Assembly: GCA_945913015.1 (NCBI GenBank)
Contig: CAMECH010000007.1
Span: forward strand, 1-64,000
DNA from: an uncultured Bacteroides sp.
GTDB taxonomy: Bacteria > Bacillota > Clostridia > Lachnospirales > Lachnospiraceae
Direction: 5' to 3'
Length of the DNA: 64,000 bases
Shown: positions 16,329 through 27,088 of the stretch, one piece after another
Numbering within the stretch: the first letter of the stretch is position 1
How the letters are laid out: each line of letters starts with the position of its first letter
Made by a program: the position numbers and the translations under genes
Notes under the pieces: generated by a model
What the model saw: the letters and a program-made list of their open reading frames with translations, nothing else
What the model was told of the DNA's origin: nothing
Databases searched by the model: none

Positions 16329-18062
16329 CTACATATTCCTGAACTTTTCAAACCGCTGCGCGGCAAGCTCATCCCCGCTCAAACGATTATACTTCAGCAT
16401 AAAATCGGCAATTTTACGTTTCATGTAGTATGTCACTCTTCGTATATTCTTTTCTGTAATAACAGGAAATTCAGGTATTACCCTGTCAATTACGCCGAGC
16501 TTCTTTAAGTCTGACGCAGTAATTTTCATGACCTCTGCTGCTTCAGGTGCCTTCTTGGCATCTTTCCAGAGAATTGAAGCAAAACCTTCAGGTGAAAGTA
16601 TTGAGTAAATGGAATTTTCCATCATCCATACTTCATTAGCCACTGCAAGTGCAAGCGCACCGCCGCTTCCGCCTTCGCCTATTACAATTGAAAGAACCGG
16701 CACCTTTAAATCAGACATTTCATACAGATTTCTTGCAATAGCTTCGCCCTGTCCTCTCTCTTCCGCACCTATTCCGCAGTAGGCTCCCGGAGTGTCCACA
16801 AAGCATATTATCGGACGCTTGAACTTCTCTGCCTGTTTCATAAGACGAAGCGCCTTTCTGTATCCTTCAGGATATGGCATACCAAAGTTGTGCAACATAT
16901 TTTCACGCGTTGTCTTGCCCTTCTGCTGTCCTATTACTGTTACAGGAAGCTTGCCAAACATTGCAATTCCGCCTATTATTGCCATATCATCCTTGTATGC
17001 CCTGTCACCGTGCAGCTCATAAAAATCCTTTGTGATATTATAAATGTAATCAAGCGCAACAGGTCTTTCCTTATCACGTGCAGCAAGAACGCAGTCCCAT
17101 GCATCTTTTGGATTTACTTCTGTTTCTTCCTGCTTATTGCCGGTGCTTCTTGCATATACCTCATCAAGATATGCTTTGTACTCCTGCATTCTGTCATCTT
17201 CCGGCCTCTTGTGCATTGAAAGCAGTTTGGAAAGCGTTTCCTTCATCTTGCCACGTGTTACAATATTATCTATAAGCCCATGTTCAAGCAGGAATTCCGA
17301 GCGCTGGAAGCCCTTTGGCAAATCCTGTCCTATCGTCTGCTTTATAACTCTCGGTCCCGCAAAGCCTACCAAAGCTCCCGGCTCTGCAAGGATAATATCA
17401 CCAAGCATCGCAAAACTTGCAGTAACTCCGCCCGTTGTGGGGTCTGTAAGAACCGTAATATATAAAAGTCCTGCCTCATCATGCTTTTTAAGTGCTGCTG
17501 AAGTCTTTGCCATCTGCATAAGTGAAACTATTCCTTCTTGCATTCTGGCACCACCGGAGCATGTAAATAAAATAACCGGAAGTTTTTCCTTTGTAGCATT
17601 TTCAACAGCTCTTGTTATCTTCTCACCGACAACTTCTCCCATGCTGCCCATAAGAAATCTCGTATCACACACACCGATAACGCAGTCATTGCCGCCAATT
17701 CTTCCTCTGCCGGTAATAACAGCTTCGTCAAGCTCTGTATTTTCCTTTAATTTTTCTATTTTGTCAATATATCCGGGATAGTCCAGCGGATTCTTTGAGG
17801 TAAGTCCGTTATCCCACTCGGTGAATGTTCCTTCGTCCACAAGCGAAGCAATTCTTGTTCTTGCATCCATTCTGAAATGATGACCGCATTTCGGGCAAAC
17901 CCTGAGATTACTGTCAAGCTCATCAGTAAAAACAGAGCTTCCGCAGGAATCACACATGGTAAACAATCCGTCCGGAACACTTGGAGCATTGGAAGCTTCC
18001 TGAGCTCCGTCAAGTGATATATAGTTTGTCTTTTTGAAAACTCCCTTTAATAACATTTCCAA
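16329..18062 (-). CDS. accDA: Fused acetyl-CoA carboxylase carboxyltransferase beta-alpha (AccD-AccA)
   Basis: N-terminal zinc ribbon [24 protein letters not shown] plus AccD core, continuing in frame to the AccA core ([17 protein letters not shown]...[21 protein letters not shown]). Confidence 0.94.
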   Translation of the reverse strand: MEMLLKGVFKKTNYISLDGAQEASNAPSVPDGLFTMCDSCGSSVFTDELDSNLRVCPKCGHHFRMDARTRIASLVDEGTFTEWDNGLTSKNPLDYPGYIDKIEKLKENTELDEAVITGRGRIGGNDCVIGVCDTRFLMGSMGEVVGEKITRAVENATKEKLPVILFTCSGGARMQEGIVSLMQMAKTSAALKKHDEAGLLYITVLTDPTTGGVTASFAMLGDIILAEPGALVGFAGPRVIKQTIGQDLPKGFQRSEFLLEHGLIDNIVTRGKMKETLSKLLSMHKRPEDDRMQEYKAYLDEVYARSTGNKQEETEVNPKDAWDCVLAARDKERPVALDYIYNITKDFYELHGDRAYKDDMAIIGGIAMFGKLPVTVIGQQKGKTTRENMLHNFGMPYPEGYRKALRLMKQAEKFKRPIICFVDTPGAYCGIGAEERGQGEAIARNLYEMSDLKVPVLSIVIGEGGSGGALALAVANEVWMMENSIYSILSPEGFASILWKDAKKAPEAAEVMKITASDLKKLGVIDRVIPEFPVITEKNIRRVTYYMKRKIADFMLKYNRLSGDELAAQRFEKFRNM

Positions 18063-18070
18063 TACCTCTT

Positions 18071-19414
18071 TTAAATGTCGTAATGCACTTCAATAAATCC
18101 TGTATCTACATTACCGTTCTGATAATCAGGTTCATGCATAAGTTCATACAAAAAATCCAGATTGGTTGTCACACCGTCAATTACTACCTCTCCGAGTGTG
18201 CTAATCATTTTCCTTATTGCAGCTTCCCTGTTATTATCATGTACAATTACCTTTAATATCATCGAATCGTAGAAAGGCGGTATTTCGCAGCCTGCATAAA
18301 TCGCAGTATCAATTCTGACGCCATTGCCTCCCGGTATATGGACATCATTTATTCTGCCCGGACACGGCATAAAATTCTTTGTCACGTCCTCAGCATTTAT
18401 TCTGCACTCGATTGCATGGCCCTGTATCTTTATATCCTCCTGTGAATATGAAAGAGGGAGGCCTGCCGAAATTCTTATCTGCTCTTTAATGAGGTCTGTT
18501 CCCGTTACCATTTCCGTAACGCCGTGCTCCACCTGTATTCTCGTATTCATTTCCATAAAATAGTACTTATTGTCTTTATCCAAAAGGAACTCTATTGTCC
18601 CTGCATTCTCATATCCTACTGTCTTTGCCGCAAGCACTGCCGCATTTCCCATCTCTTCGCGAAGTTCATCACTTATTGCTATTGAAGGTGACTCCTCTAT
18701 CATTTTCTGATGCCTTCTCTGAATTGAACAGTCACGCTCTCCAAGATGAATAACATTGCCAAATGAATCCGCCAGAATCTGGAATTCAACGTGTCTTGGG
18801 TTGACAACAAATTTCTCGATATACATTGTATCATCGCCAAATGCGCTCACAGATTCTCTCTGGGCTGTCATGAATTCCTTCTCGAAATCCTCAGGCGCAT
18901 TAACGACACGCATACCCTTACCGCCGCCACCGGATGACGCCTTTACGATTACAGGATAACCTATGCCGTCAGCAAGCTCTCTTCCCCTGACTGCATCCTT
19001 TACAGGCTCCTTGGTTCCCGGCACGACGGGCACACCTGCCGCCATCATGGTATTTCTCGCCTCGGATTTATTACCGAGCTTATCAATCAGTTCCGCATCA
19101 GGCCCTATAAATGCGATATTACATTTTTCACACAGTGACGCAAATTTGCTGTTCTCAGACAAAAATCCAAAACCCGGATGTATTGCCTCTGCCTTTGTCA
19201 CAATAGTTGCACTTATTATGCTCTCCATATTAAGGTAACTGTTTGTTGCACTTGCAGGGCCGATGCATACCGCTTCATCCGCAAGCTGCGTATGAAGTGC
19301 ATCTTTATCGGCCTCTGAATAAACAGCTACCGTCTTAATGCCCATCTCACGACAGGCACGAATAATTCTTACTGCAATTTCCCCTCTGTTGGCAATTAAG
19401 ATTTTACTAAACAT
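18071..19414 (-). CDS. accC: Acetyl-CoA carboxylase biotin carboxylase
   Basis: [57 protein letters not shown]. Confidence 0.97.
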   Translation of the reverse strand: MFSKILIANRGEIAVRIIRACREMGIKTVAVYSEADKDALHTQLADEAVCIGPASATNSYLNMESIISATIVTKAEAIHPGFGFLSENSKFASLCEKCNIAFIGPDAELIDKLGNKSEARNTMMAAGVPVVPGTKEPVKDAVRGRELADGIGYPVIVKASSGGGGKGMRVVNAPEDFEKEFMTAQRESVSAFGDDTMYIEKFVVNPRHVEFQILADSFGNVIHLGERDCSIQRRHQKMIEESPSIAISDELREEMGNAAVLAAKTVGYENAGTIEFLLDKDNKYYFMEMNTRIQVEHGVTEMVTGTDLIKEQIRISAGLPLSYSQEDIKIQGHAIECRINAEDVTKNFMPCPGRINDVHIPGGNGVRIDTAIYAGCEIPPFYDSMILKVIVHDNNREAAIRKMISTLGEVVIDGVTTNLDFLYELMHEPDYQNGNVDTGFIEVHYDI

Positions 19415-19435
19415 ATTTCCTCTATTCCGATTGAA

Positions 19436-19858
19436 TTATCCAATCATAAATGTAAGCTCGGCAGTTAATGCGATTTCTCCGTCAACCCATGCTGTTGCCT
19501 TGCCTATTCCTAACGGTCCTTTTCTCTTTATGATTTCACATTCCATTTTAAGTGTATCACCCGGAACTACTTTTCTTTTGAAACGTGCCGAATTAATTCC
19601 GCCAAAATATGCTGTCTTTCCCTTGTTTTCCTCAAGTGAAAGAATTGCAACCGCACCTACCTGTGCGCATGCTTCAATCTGCAGTACTCCCGGCATAACC
19701 GGTTCCTGTGGAAAATGTCCTGCAAAATACGGCTCATCATATGTAACTGCCTTATATCCCACAGCGCTGATTCCCGGCTCTAAACTCTCTATTCTGTCTA
19801 CCAGAAGAAACGGATGTCTGTGAGGAATTATATCCATAATCTGTCTTGTATTTAACAT
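19436..19858 (-). CDS. fabZ: 3-hydroxyacyl-ACP dehydratase
   Basis: IPHRHPFLLVDRI; FAGHFPQEPVMPGVLQIEACAQ. Confidence 0.97.
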   Translation of the reverse strand: MLNTRQIMDIIPHRHPFLLVDRIESLEPGISAVGYKAVTYDEPYFAGHFPQEPVMPGVLQIEACAQVGAVAILSLEENKGKTAYFGGINSARFKRKVVPGDTLKMECEIIKRKGPLGIGKATAWVDGEIALTAELTFMIG

Positions 19859-19889
19859 TACTCTCTCCTATCACGAAATGTTCGTTTTT

Positions 19890-20366
19890 TTATTCTATTA
19901 CAAACAGCGGCTGGCCATATTCAACCATATCGCCATTCTTAACAAGTATCTGCTTAACACAGCCGTTAAACTCACTCTCGATTTCATTCATGAGCTTCAT
20001 CGCTTCAATGATTCCGAGTGTCTGCCCGCTGCTTACGGTATCTCCGACTGTAACAAAATCATCTGCATCCGGTGCAGGTGCCGCATAAAATACACCGACC
20101 AGAGGAGACTTAACAACATTACCACTCATGATTTTGTCGCTGTCTGTGTCATTTACCTCTGTGTTATTCTGATTTGCCGGCTGTACATTCTGCATTACAA
20201 CAACATTTTCCTGTGCAGGAACGGCAAGGTTTGCAGGGACTGCACAGCTGACTTCTGTCCTGCCGACTTCCATTTTTATTGATGTTCCGTCCTCTTCCAG
20301 AGAAAAACTGCTAAGTTCAGACTTTGATACATGATCTATCAGCTTCAAAATATTTTCTAATTCCAT
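19890..20366 (-). CDS. accB: Acetyl-CoA carboxylase biotin carboxyl carrier protein
   Basis: C-terminal biotinyl site [13 protein letters not shown]. Confidence 0.96.
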   Translation of the reverse strand: MELENILKLIDHVSKSELSSFSLEEDGTSIKMEVGRTEVSCAVPANLAVPAQENVVVMQNVQPANQNNTEVNDTDSDKIMSGNVVKSPLVGVFYAAPAPDADDFVTVGDTVSSGQTLGIIEAMKLMNEIESEFNGCVKQILVKNGDMVEYGQPLFVIE

Positions 20367-20408
20367 GAATCTATTTCCTCCATGTCACATTTGCAACAGC
20401 TATGCTGT

Positions 20409-21644
20409 TTATGCGTATTTCCTGATAATTATGCTTGAGTTGTGTCCGCCAAATCCAAGCGAGTTACTCATTGCATGGTTGACTTCCATATTTATTCCTT
20501 CACCCTTAACGTAATCAAGGTCAAGCTCTTCCTCTGATTCCTGAAGTCCTACGTTTGGATGAACATATCCGTCCTGAATTGACTTGACACATGTAATACA
20601 CTCTACTGCACCTGCCGCGCCAAGAAGATGTCCGACCATTGACTTTGTTGAGCTAATCTTTACATTCTTTGCACTTTCTCCGAATGCAAGCTTGATTGCC
20701 CTTGTTTCAAACAGGTCATTATGATGTGTGCTTGTTCCGTGTGCATTGATGTATTCCACCATAGAAGGCTCAATTCCTGCTTCCTTCATTGCATTTGTCA
20801 TTGCTCTTGCAGCACCGCTTCCATCCTCTGCCGGTGAAGTAATATGGTAAGCATCACTTGAACAGCCGTAGCCTACTACCTCAGCATAAATCTTTGCGCC
20901 TCTCTTCTTAGCGTGTTCCAGCTCTTCAAGCACAAGCACGCCTGCGCCCTCTCCCATTACAAAACCATTTCTGTCCTTATCAAAAGGAATTGATGCTCTC
21001 TTAGGGTCCTGTGATGTTGAAAGTGCTGTCAGCGCTGTAAAGCCGCCGATTCCGATAGGTGTTACTGAACTTTCCGTACCTCCCGATACCATAACATCTG
21101 CCTCTCCGCACTGAATGCTTCTGTACCCTTCGCCGATGGCATTGGTTCCTGATGCACAGGCTGTAACCACATTGATGCTCTTTCCCTTAAGCCCAAATGT
21201 AATTGCAACATTTCCTGCTGCCATATTGGTAATCATAAGCGGTACAAGAAGCGGATTAATTCTTGAAGGCCCTTTGGTAAGAAGCTTCTCATGTTCTCTT
21301 TCCATTGCATCAAGACTTCCTATTCCTGAAGAAATTGATGTGCCGACCATATATGGGTCTTCCTTTGTTATATCAAGTCCGGAATCCTCAATAGCTTCCT
21401 TCGCTGCGGCAACTGCATACTGGCAGAAGGTTTCCATTCTTCTTGCCGACTTTGGATCCATGTACTCTTTTGCGTCAAATCCCTTTACCTGTGCTGCAAG
21501 CTTTGCTTTATAATCTGTCGTATCGAATTTTGTTATAAAATCAATTCCTACCGTCTGCTTTTTTACATTATTCCAAAACTCATCAACCCCAAGTCCGATT
21601 GGTGTTATAGCTCCCATTCCGGTTATTACAACTCGTCTGCTCAT
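20409..21644 (-). CDS. fabF: Beta-ketoacyl-ACP synthase II
   Basis: RRVVITGMGAITPIG; VTACASGTNAIGEG; NAHGTSTHHND; GHLLGAAGAVE. Confidence 0.97.
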   Translation of the reverse strand: MSRRVVITGMGAITPIGLGVDEFWNNVKKQTVGIDFITKFDTTDYKAKLAAQVKGFDAKEYMDPKSARRMETFCQYAVAAAKEAIEDSGLDITKEDPYMVGTSISSGIGSLDAMEREHEKLLTKGPSRINPLLVPLMITNMAAGNVAITFGLKGKSINVVTACASGTNAIGEGYRSIQCGEADVMVSGGTESSVTPIGIGGFTALTALSTSQDPKRASIPFDKDRNGFVMGEGAGVLVLEELEHAKKRGAKIYAEVVGYGCSSDAYHITSPAEDGSGAARAMTNAMKEAGIEPSMVEYINAHGTSTHHNDLFETRAIKLAFGESAKNVKISSTKSMVGHLLGAAGAVECITCVKSIQDGYVHPNVGLQESEEELDLDYVKGEGINMEVNHAMSNSLGFGGHNSSIIIRKYA

Positions 21645-21662
21645 CTCAATTCCTTCCTCTCT

Positions 21663-22406
21663 TTAAATGTGCATTCCGCCGTCAACTGAAAGCACTTGCC
21701 CTGTTACATAGGCTGCCATGTCTGACGCAAGAAATACGACTACATTTGCAATATCCTTAGTGTTTCCCATGCGTTTCATAGGAATCTGTGCCAGCACATT
21801 TTCCCTGACTGCATCTGAAAGCACCTGTGTCATCTCAGTGTCAACATAGCCCGGTGCCACTGCATTTACTGTAATACCGCGTGATGCAAGCTCTTTGGCT
21901 GCTGACTTTGTAAGTCCGATTATTCCCGCTTTACTCGAAGCATAATTTGCCTGACCTGCATTGCCGGACAGACCTACCACTGATGAGATATTGATAATTC
22001 TTCCGCTTCTCTGCTTGAGCATCTGCCTTGACACATGCCTTACACAATTAAATGTCCCCTTCAGGTTAGTGCTGATAACATCATCATAATCAGACTCGCT
22101 CATCTTCATGAGAAGACCGTCCCTTGTTATTCCTGCATTATTTACAAGAATATCTATTTTTCCATATTTTTCCGTAACTGAAGAAATCATATTCTCCACA
22201 CCGGTGAAATCTGCAACCGAGCAGCCTATGCTCTCTGCTTTTCCTCCGGCTTTGATTATTTCATCAACAACAGCTTCTGCTTTTTCTTTGCTGCCATTGT
22301 AATTTACTATTACCGTTGCGCCTTCATTTGCAAGGCTTATGGCTATTTCTCTGCCGATACCGCGGCTTGCACCTGTAACAAGTGCAACTTTGCCTTCTAA
22401 TAACAT
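21663..22406 (-). CDS. fabG: 3-oxoacyl-ACP reductase
   Basis: [55 protein letters not shown]. Confidence 0.97.
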   Translation of the reverse strand: MLLEGKVALVTGASRGIGREIAISLANEGATVIVNYNGSKEKAEAVVDEIIKAGGKAESIGCSVADFTGVENMISSVTEKYGKIDILVNNAGITRDGLLMKMSESDYDDVISTNLKGTFNCVRHVSRQMLKQRSGRIINISSVVGLSGNAGQANYASSKAGIIGLTKSAAKELASRGITVNAVAPGYVDTEMTQVLSDAVRENVLAQIPMKRMGNTKDIANVVVFLASDMAAYVTGQVLSVDGGMHI

Positions 22407-22444
22407 ATTTACTACCTCCATGCTGCCTTATGTAATCCGGTCTC

Positions 22445-23377
22445 TTAAGCGTCTACCAGGTCAAGCTTTGACAAATCCTCATACTTTTCAATGTTAATAA
22501 CATTGACGTCTCTGCTTATCTTCTTTACAAATGAGCAAAGCGTTCTTCCCGGACCAATCTCAATAAATGTATCAACACCGTCTTCAATAAGCTTTCTTAC
22601 AGACTGCTCAAATCTTACGGAAGAATATACCTGCTTTATAAGCAGCTCCTTCACATTTTCCTTTGATGTCACGTAATCTGCGGTAACATTTGCAACATAA
22701 GGAATTGTAATTTCATTAATTTCAACATCATCAAGTACTGATTTCAGTTTGTCTCCTGCAGGCTTTAACATTGATGAATGGAACGGCCCGCTTACATTAA
22801 GCATTACCACTCTCTTAGCGCCTGCTTCCTTAAGCTTTTGTGCTGCATTTTCAACTGCCTGTTTCTCGCCTGATATTACTATCTGGCCCGGGCAGTTGTA
22901 ATTTGCAATCTCGACAACTGCGTTATCAGCAGAAATTTCTGAAAGTACATCTTCAATCACGTTTGCATCCAATCCAAGAACCGCAGCCATTGCGCCTGTT
23001 CCGGCAGGTACTGCCTGCTCCATGAATATTCCACGGTTTCTTACTACTTTGAATGCATCTTCCATTGACATAACATTTGAGGCTGCAAGCGCTCCGTACT
23101 CACCAAGACTGAGTCCCAGTGTTACGTCCGCTTTAATTCCTTTTTCAAGAACTGCTTCAAGCATTGCACACTCTGTTGTAAGCAAAGCTATCTGTGTGAA
23201 TTCTGTCTTATTGATATCTTCATTTTCCTCAAAACAGATATCACTGATTTTAAGTCCTGTAAGCTCTTCTGCCTTTTCAAATACCTTCCTGCAGTTGTCA
23301 CTGTTATCGAAAAAATCCTTTCCCATTCCGACGTACTGTGCGCCCTGCCCCGGGAACATAAATGCTGTCTTTGACAT
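22445..23377 (-). CDS. fabD: Malonyl-CoA:ACP transacylase
   Basis: AFMFPGQGAQYVGMG; GLSLGEYGAL; GPFHSSML. Confidence 0.97.
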   Translation of the reverse strand: MSKTAFMFPGQGAQYVGMGKDFFDNSDNCRKVFEKAEELTGLKISDICFEENEDINKTEFTQIALLTTECAMLEAVLEKGIKADVTLGLSLGEYGALAASNVMSMEDAFKVVRNRGIFMEQAVPAGTGAMAAVLGLDANVIEDVLSEISADNAVVEIANYNCPGQIVISGEKQAVENAAQKLKEAGAKRVVMLNVSGPFHSSMLKPAGDKLKSVLDDVEINEITIPYVANVTADYVTSKENVKELLIKQVYSSVRFEQSVRKLIEDGVDTFIEIGPGRTLCSFVKKISRDVNVINIEKYEDLSKLDLVDA

Positions 23378-23404
23378 TTCTCCTCATTTCTGCTGATTAT
23401 CAGC

Positions 23405-24349
23405 CTAGTCGTTATATATCTTCATATTATTTTTAATTGTTTCTTCTGCTTCTTTTGCAAGCTCTTCAATAATTTCCCTGCAGGTCTGCTCTTTTTTAAT
23501 CATACCTGCAATCTGGCCGGCCATTACCGTACCCATCTTTACATCTCCCTCTACAACAGCCTTTCTTAATGCTCCAAGAGTAAGCATTTCAAGCTCTTCA
23601 AAGGATGCTCCGTTTTTCTCAAGTTCAAGGTACTGCCTTGTCATCTGATTGCGCAGTGAACGCACCGGATGTCCGTTAGCACGGCCTGTAACCTCTGAGT
23701 CAATATCCTTGGCGGCAATTACTCTGTCCTTGTATGCCTGATGCACTGTACACTCCTTGGCAACAATAAATCTTGTTCCCATCTGTACGCCTTCTGCTCC
23801 AAGCATAAGTGCTGCTGCAACTCCGCGTCCGTCACCGATTCCGCCTGCCGCAATTACAGGTATTGAAACAGCATCTACTACCTGCGGAACAAGTGACATT
23901 GTTGTCTGCTCACCAATATGTCCGCCTGACTCCATTCCCTCTGCGATAACGGCATCAGCTCCGCTTCTTTCCATCATTTTTGCAAGGGCGACAGAAGCGA
24001 CAACAGGCATTACTTTAATTCCTGCTTCCTTCCACATTTTCATGTACTTTGCAGGGTTACCTGCTCCTGTTGTTACTGCGGCAACGCCTTCCTCTGCAAC
24101 AACCTTCGCAACCTCATCGGCATGAGGGCTCAAAAGCATAATATTTACACCAAATGGCTTATCTGTAATCTTCTTAGCTTCACGAATCTGCTCACGTACC
24201 CATTCAGCAGGTGCGTTGGCAGCTCCGATAAAACCGATTCCGCCTGCCTTTGAAACATTTGCGGCAAGCTGTGCATTAGCAACCCATGCCATACCGCCCT
24301 GAATAATCGGATATTCAATATTAAGCAGCTCAGTGATTCTCGTCTTCAT
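23405..24349 (-). CDS. fabK: Flavin-dependent enoyl-ACP reductase II
   Basis: NIEYPIIQGGMAWVANAQLAANVSKAGGIGFIG; AAGGIGDGRGVAAALMLGAEGVQMGTRF; position in the fab operon. Confidence 0.93.
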   Translation of the reverse strand: MKTRITELLNIEYPIIQGGMAWVANAQLAANVSKAGGIGFIGAANAPAEWVREQIREAKKITDKPFGVNIMLLSPHADEVAKVVAEEGVAAVTTGAGNPAKYMKMWKEAGIKVMPVVASVALAKMMERSGADAVIAEGMESGGHIGEQTTMSLVPQVVDAVSIPVIAAGGIGDGRGVAAALMLGAEGVQMGTRFIVAKECTVHQAYKDRVIAAKDIDSEVTGRANGHPVRSLRNQMTRQYLELEKNGASFEELEMLTLGALRKAVVEGDVKMGTVMAGQIAGMIKKEQTCREIIEELAKEAEETIKNNMKIYND

Positions 24350-24582
24350 TATGCCTCTACTCCCTTACCTTTCAAATAATCCATTACATCCTGAACTGTG
24401 AGAAGGTCCTGTAAATCTTCTGACGGAATCTCAACACTATACTCATCCTCAAGTGCCATTACAAGTTCAAAAAGGTCGAGTGAATCTGCTGAAAGATCTT
24501 CCTTAAATCTTGATTCTGCATTAACCTCTTCAGCGTCAATGTTTAACTGTGCTGCAATAATTTCCTTCATTTTCTCTAACAT
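24349..24582 (-). CDS. acpP: Acyl carrier protein
   Basis: KEDLSADSLDLFELVMALEDEYSVEIP with the phosphopantetheine DSL motif. Confidence 0.97.
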   Translation of the reverse strand: MLEKMKEIIAAQLNIDAEEVNAESRFKEDLSADSLDLFELVMALEDEYSVEIPSEDLQDLLTVQDVMDYLKGKGVEA

Positions 24583-24648
24583 CTTAAAACCCTCCGTTTA
24601 ACTTTCTTATTTTTGTTTTTTATTTTCTGTCCGGATATAACGGACATT

Positions 24649-25584
24649 TTACCATGTCAGTGCTGTAGCGCCCCATGACAAGCCTGCTCCAAATCCCGAA
24701 ATGACCATTCTGTCGCCTTTTTGAATTTTTCCTTCTCTGTTAAGTTCATCTAACAGAATAGGAATACTTGCAGCAGATGTGTTGCCGTACTCGCTGAGAT
24801 TTGTCGGAAACTTTTCATTATCTATCTGAAGCCTTTTGGCTACTGACTGAATTATTCTTACATTTGCCTGATGAAGAATAAAATGCTTTATCTCATCAAT
24901 TCTCCATCCGCATTGTTCAAGCACCTCTTCTATTGACTCAGGTACCTTCTTGACAGCAAATTTAAATACTTCCTGTCCGTTCATTGTTATATGCTGCTTT
25001 TCCGTACATGCAAGGACTTCTCCCCTGCTTCCGTCACCATGCATAACAATGCCCTCAATTCCATCACTGTCATCAGCCGTGATTATGGCTGCTCCTGCTC
25101 CGTCGCCAAACAGCACGCAGGTATTGCGGTCTGCCCAGTCAAGCCTTCTCGACATTACCTCTGCGCCGATGACAAGAATATTTTTAAATCTTCCCGTATT
25201 TATAAATGCATCAGCAGTATTAAGCGCAAACAAAAAGCCTGAACATGCCGCATTCAAATCATATCCTGATGCATTAACCGCACCTATGGCTTTCTGCACC
25301 ATTGATGCTGTATTAGGATAAATGGCATCTGAACTTGAAGTTGCAACAATTATCATATCAATTTCTGCCGCATTCAGCCCTGCCATATCAAGTGCTTTTT
25401 CTGCAGCCTCACATGCCATGTCAACACCGGCATTCTGATTTTCTTTATCAGACACATGTCTTCTTTCTATTCCTGTCCTTGTCTTTATCCATTCATCGCT
25501 TGTCTCAACGATTCTGGACAAATCATCATTTGTCATAACGTAAGCCGGACAGGAACTTCCCGTACCAATAATTCTGGATTTCAT
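24649..25584 (-). CDS. fabH: Beta-ketoacyl-ACP synthase III
   Basis: TSDEWIKTRTGIERRHV; NAACSGFLFALNTA; FILHQANVRII. Confidence 0.96.
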   Translation of the reverse strand: MKSRIIGTGSSCPAYVMTNDDLSRIVETSDEWIKTRTGIERRHVSDKENQNAGVDMACEAAEKALDMAGLNAAEIDMIIVATSSSDAIYPNTASMVQKAIGAVNASGYDLNAACSGFLFALNTADAFINTGRFKNILVIGAEVMSRRLDWADRNTCVLFGDGAGAAIITADDSDGIEGIVMHGDGSRGEVLACTEKQHITMNGQEVFKFAVKKVPESIEEVLEQCGWRIDEIKHFILHQANVRIIQSVAKRLQIDNEKFPTNLSEYGNTSAASIPILLDELNREGKIQKGDRMVISGFGAGLSWGATALTW

Positions 25585-25616
25585 CTCTGCTCCAATTAAT
25601 TTATTTTGGTTGTCTT

Positions 25617-25636
25617 ATATTTTGATATTCAAAATA
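25617..25636. promoter_or_regulatory. FabT-like operator copy 1 (downstream of the -10)
   Basis: ATATTTTGATATTCAAAATA; TATTTTGA-TAT-TCAAAATA palindrome. Confidence 0.75.
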
Positions 25637-25646
25637 TTACTTTATG

Positions 25647-25675
25647 AGTATACATGGGATTATTTTAAATGTCAA
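25647..25675 (-). promoter_or_regulatory. Sigma-A promoter of the fab operon
   Basis: Minus strand TTGACA (25670-25675), 17-bp spacer, TATACT (25647-25652). Confidence 0.8.
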
Positions 25676-25677
25676 GA

Positions 25678-25697
25678 ATATTTTGATATTCAAAATA
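25678..25697. promoter_or_regulatory. FabT-like operator copy 2 (upstream of the -35)
   Basis: Identical 20-mer ATATTTTGATATTCAAAATA, 61 bp from copy 1. Confidence 0.75.
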
Positions 25698-25705
25698 AAG
25701 TCATA

Positions 25706-25750
25706 AATAAAACCCCTGAAAGCATATTACTACTTCCAAGGGTTTTAATA
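25706..25750 (-). terminator. Rho-independent terminator downstream of glyA
   Basis: Minus strand AAAACCCTTGGAAG...CTTTCAGGGGTTTTATTTAT. Confidence 0.75.
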
Positions 25751-25777
25751 AAATATGTACAGTTTAAATATCGTTTA

Positions 25778-27019
25778 TTAGTACAGCGGATACTTGTCCG
25801 TAAGTGTCTTAACAAGTGCCATTGCCTCGTCACGGTTCTTCTCAACATCATCAACAAGAAGTGAAATAGCCTCTGCAACAACATCCATGTCTGCTGTATT
25901 GAAGCCTCTTGTTGTTACTGCTGCTGTTCCGAGACGGATACCGCTTGTAATAGATGGCTTAGCCGGATCGTTAGGAATTGCATTCTTGTTACATGTAATA
26001 TTGGCTGCATCAAGAAGCTTCTCAACCTCTTTACCTGTAACATTCTTGCTTCTTAAGTCAACAAGCATAAGGTGATTGTCTGTACCGCCTGAAACAAGGT
26101 CAAAGCCTCTGCTCATAAGTCCGTTAGCCAGTGCCTGTGCATTGTCAACAATACCCTTTGCATACGTCTTGAAACTGTCATCAAGTGCTTCCTTAAGACA
26201 TACAGCCTTACCTGCAATAACATGCATAAGCGGACCACCCTGAATTCCAGGAAATACAGCCTTGTTAAAGTTGATTTCCTTAGCAAATTCAGCGCTCTTG
26301 CAAAGAATCATACCACCGCGAGGTCCTCTGAGTGTCTTATGTGTAGTTGTTGTAACAACATCTGCGTACGGAATCGGGCTCGGATGCTGTCCGCCGGCAA
26401 CAAGACCTGCAATGTGAGCCATGTCTACCATAAGATATGCACCAACTTCATCTGCAATCTCTCTGAATTTTTTGAAATCAATTGTTCTTGCATATGCACT
26501 TGCACCGCAAACGATAAGCTTTGGCTTGCATTCCTTTGCGATTCTCATTGCCTCTTCATAATCGATAAAGCCATCTTCATTCACGCCGTAAGGAACAATG
26601 TTAAAGTATTTACCTGAAATATTAACCGGTGAACCATGTGACAGGTGTCCGCCTGCATCAAGGCTCATTCCCATTACTGTATCACCAGGATTTACAAGTG
26701 CGAAGAATGCAGCAAGATTAGCCTGTGCACCTGAGTGTGGCTGAACATTTGCATATTCACAATCAAACAATTTCTTTGCTCTCTCAATTGCAAGTGTTTC
26801 AACAACATCAACATATTCACAGCCACCATAATAACGTCTTCCCGGATACCCTTCCGCATATTTGTTAGTAAGAGGGCTTCCCATTGCTGCCATTACTGCC
26901 TTGCTAACAAGATTTTCTGAAGCGATAAGCTCGATGTGAGTTCTCTGACGTGTCAATTCGTCATCCATTGCTTTTGCAAGCTCAGGGTCAAATCCTGCTA
27001 CTTCATCAAATGAATACAT
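25778..27019 (-). CDS. glyA: Serine hydroxymethyltransferase
   Basis: [53 protein letters not shown]. Confidence 0.97.
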   Translation of the reverse strand: MYSFDEVAGFDPELAKAMDDELTRQRTHIELIASENLVSKAVMAAMGSPLTNKYAEGYPGRRYYGGCEYVDVVETLAIERAKKLFDCEYANVQPHSGAQANLAAFFALVNPGDTVMGMSLDAGGHLSHGSPVNISGKYFNIVPYGVNEDGFIDYEEAMRIAKECKPKLIVCGASAYARTIDFKKFREIADEVGAYLMVDMAHIAGLVAGGQHPSPIPYADVVTTTTHKTLRGPRGGMILCKSAEFAKEINFNKAVFPGIQGGPLMHVIAGKAVCLKEALDDSFKTYAKGIVDNAQALANGLMSRGFDLVSGGTDNHLMLVDLRSKNVTGKEVEKLLDAANITCNKNAIPNDPAKPSITSGIRLGTAAVTTRGFNTADMDVVAEAISLLVDDVEKNRDEAMALVKTLTDKYPLY

Positions 27020-27088
27020 CCTATAACCTCCATAGATTAAATATTTATAATTTACAAAAACTACCTTTGCAGTAATTGTAATTAACAG

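Noticed and set aside
25610-25864. 84-aa plus-strand ORF over the fab promoter region
   Set aside because: Overlaps two operators, the promoter and the glyA terminator; no coding support.
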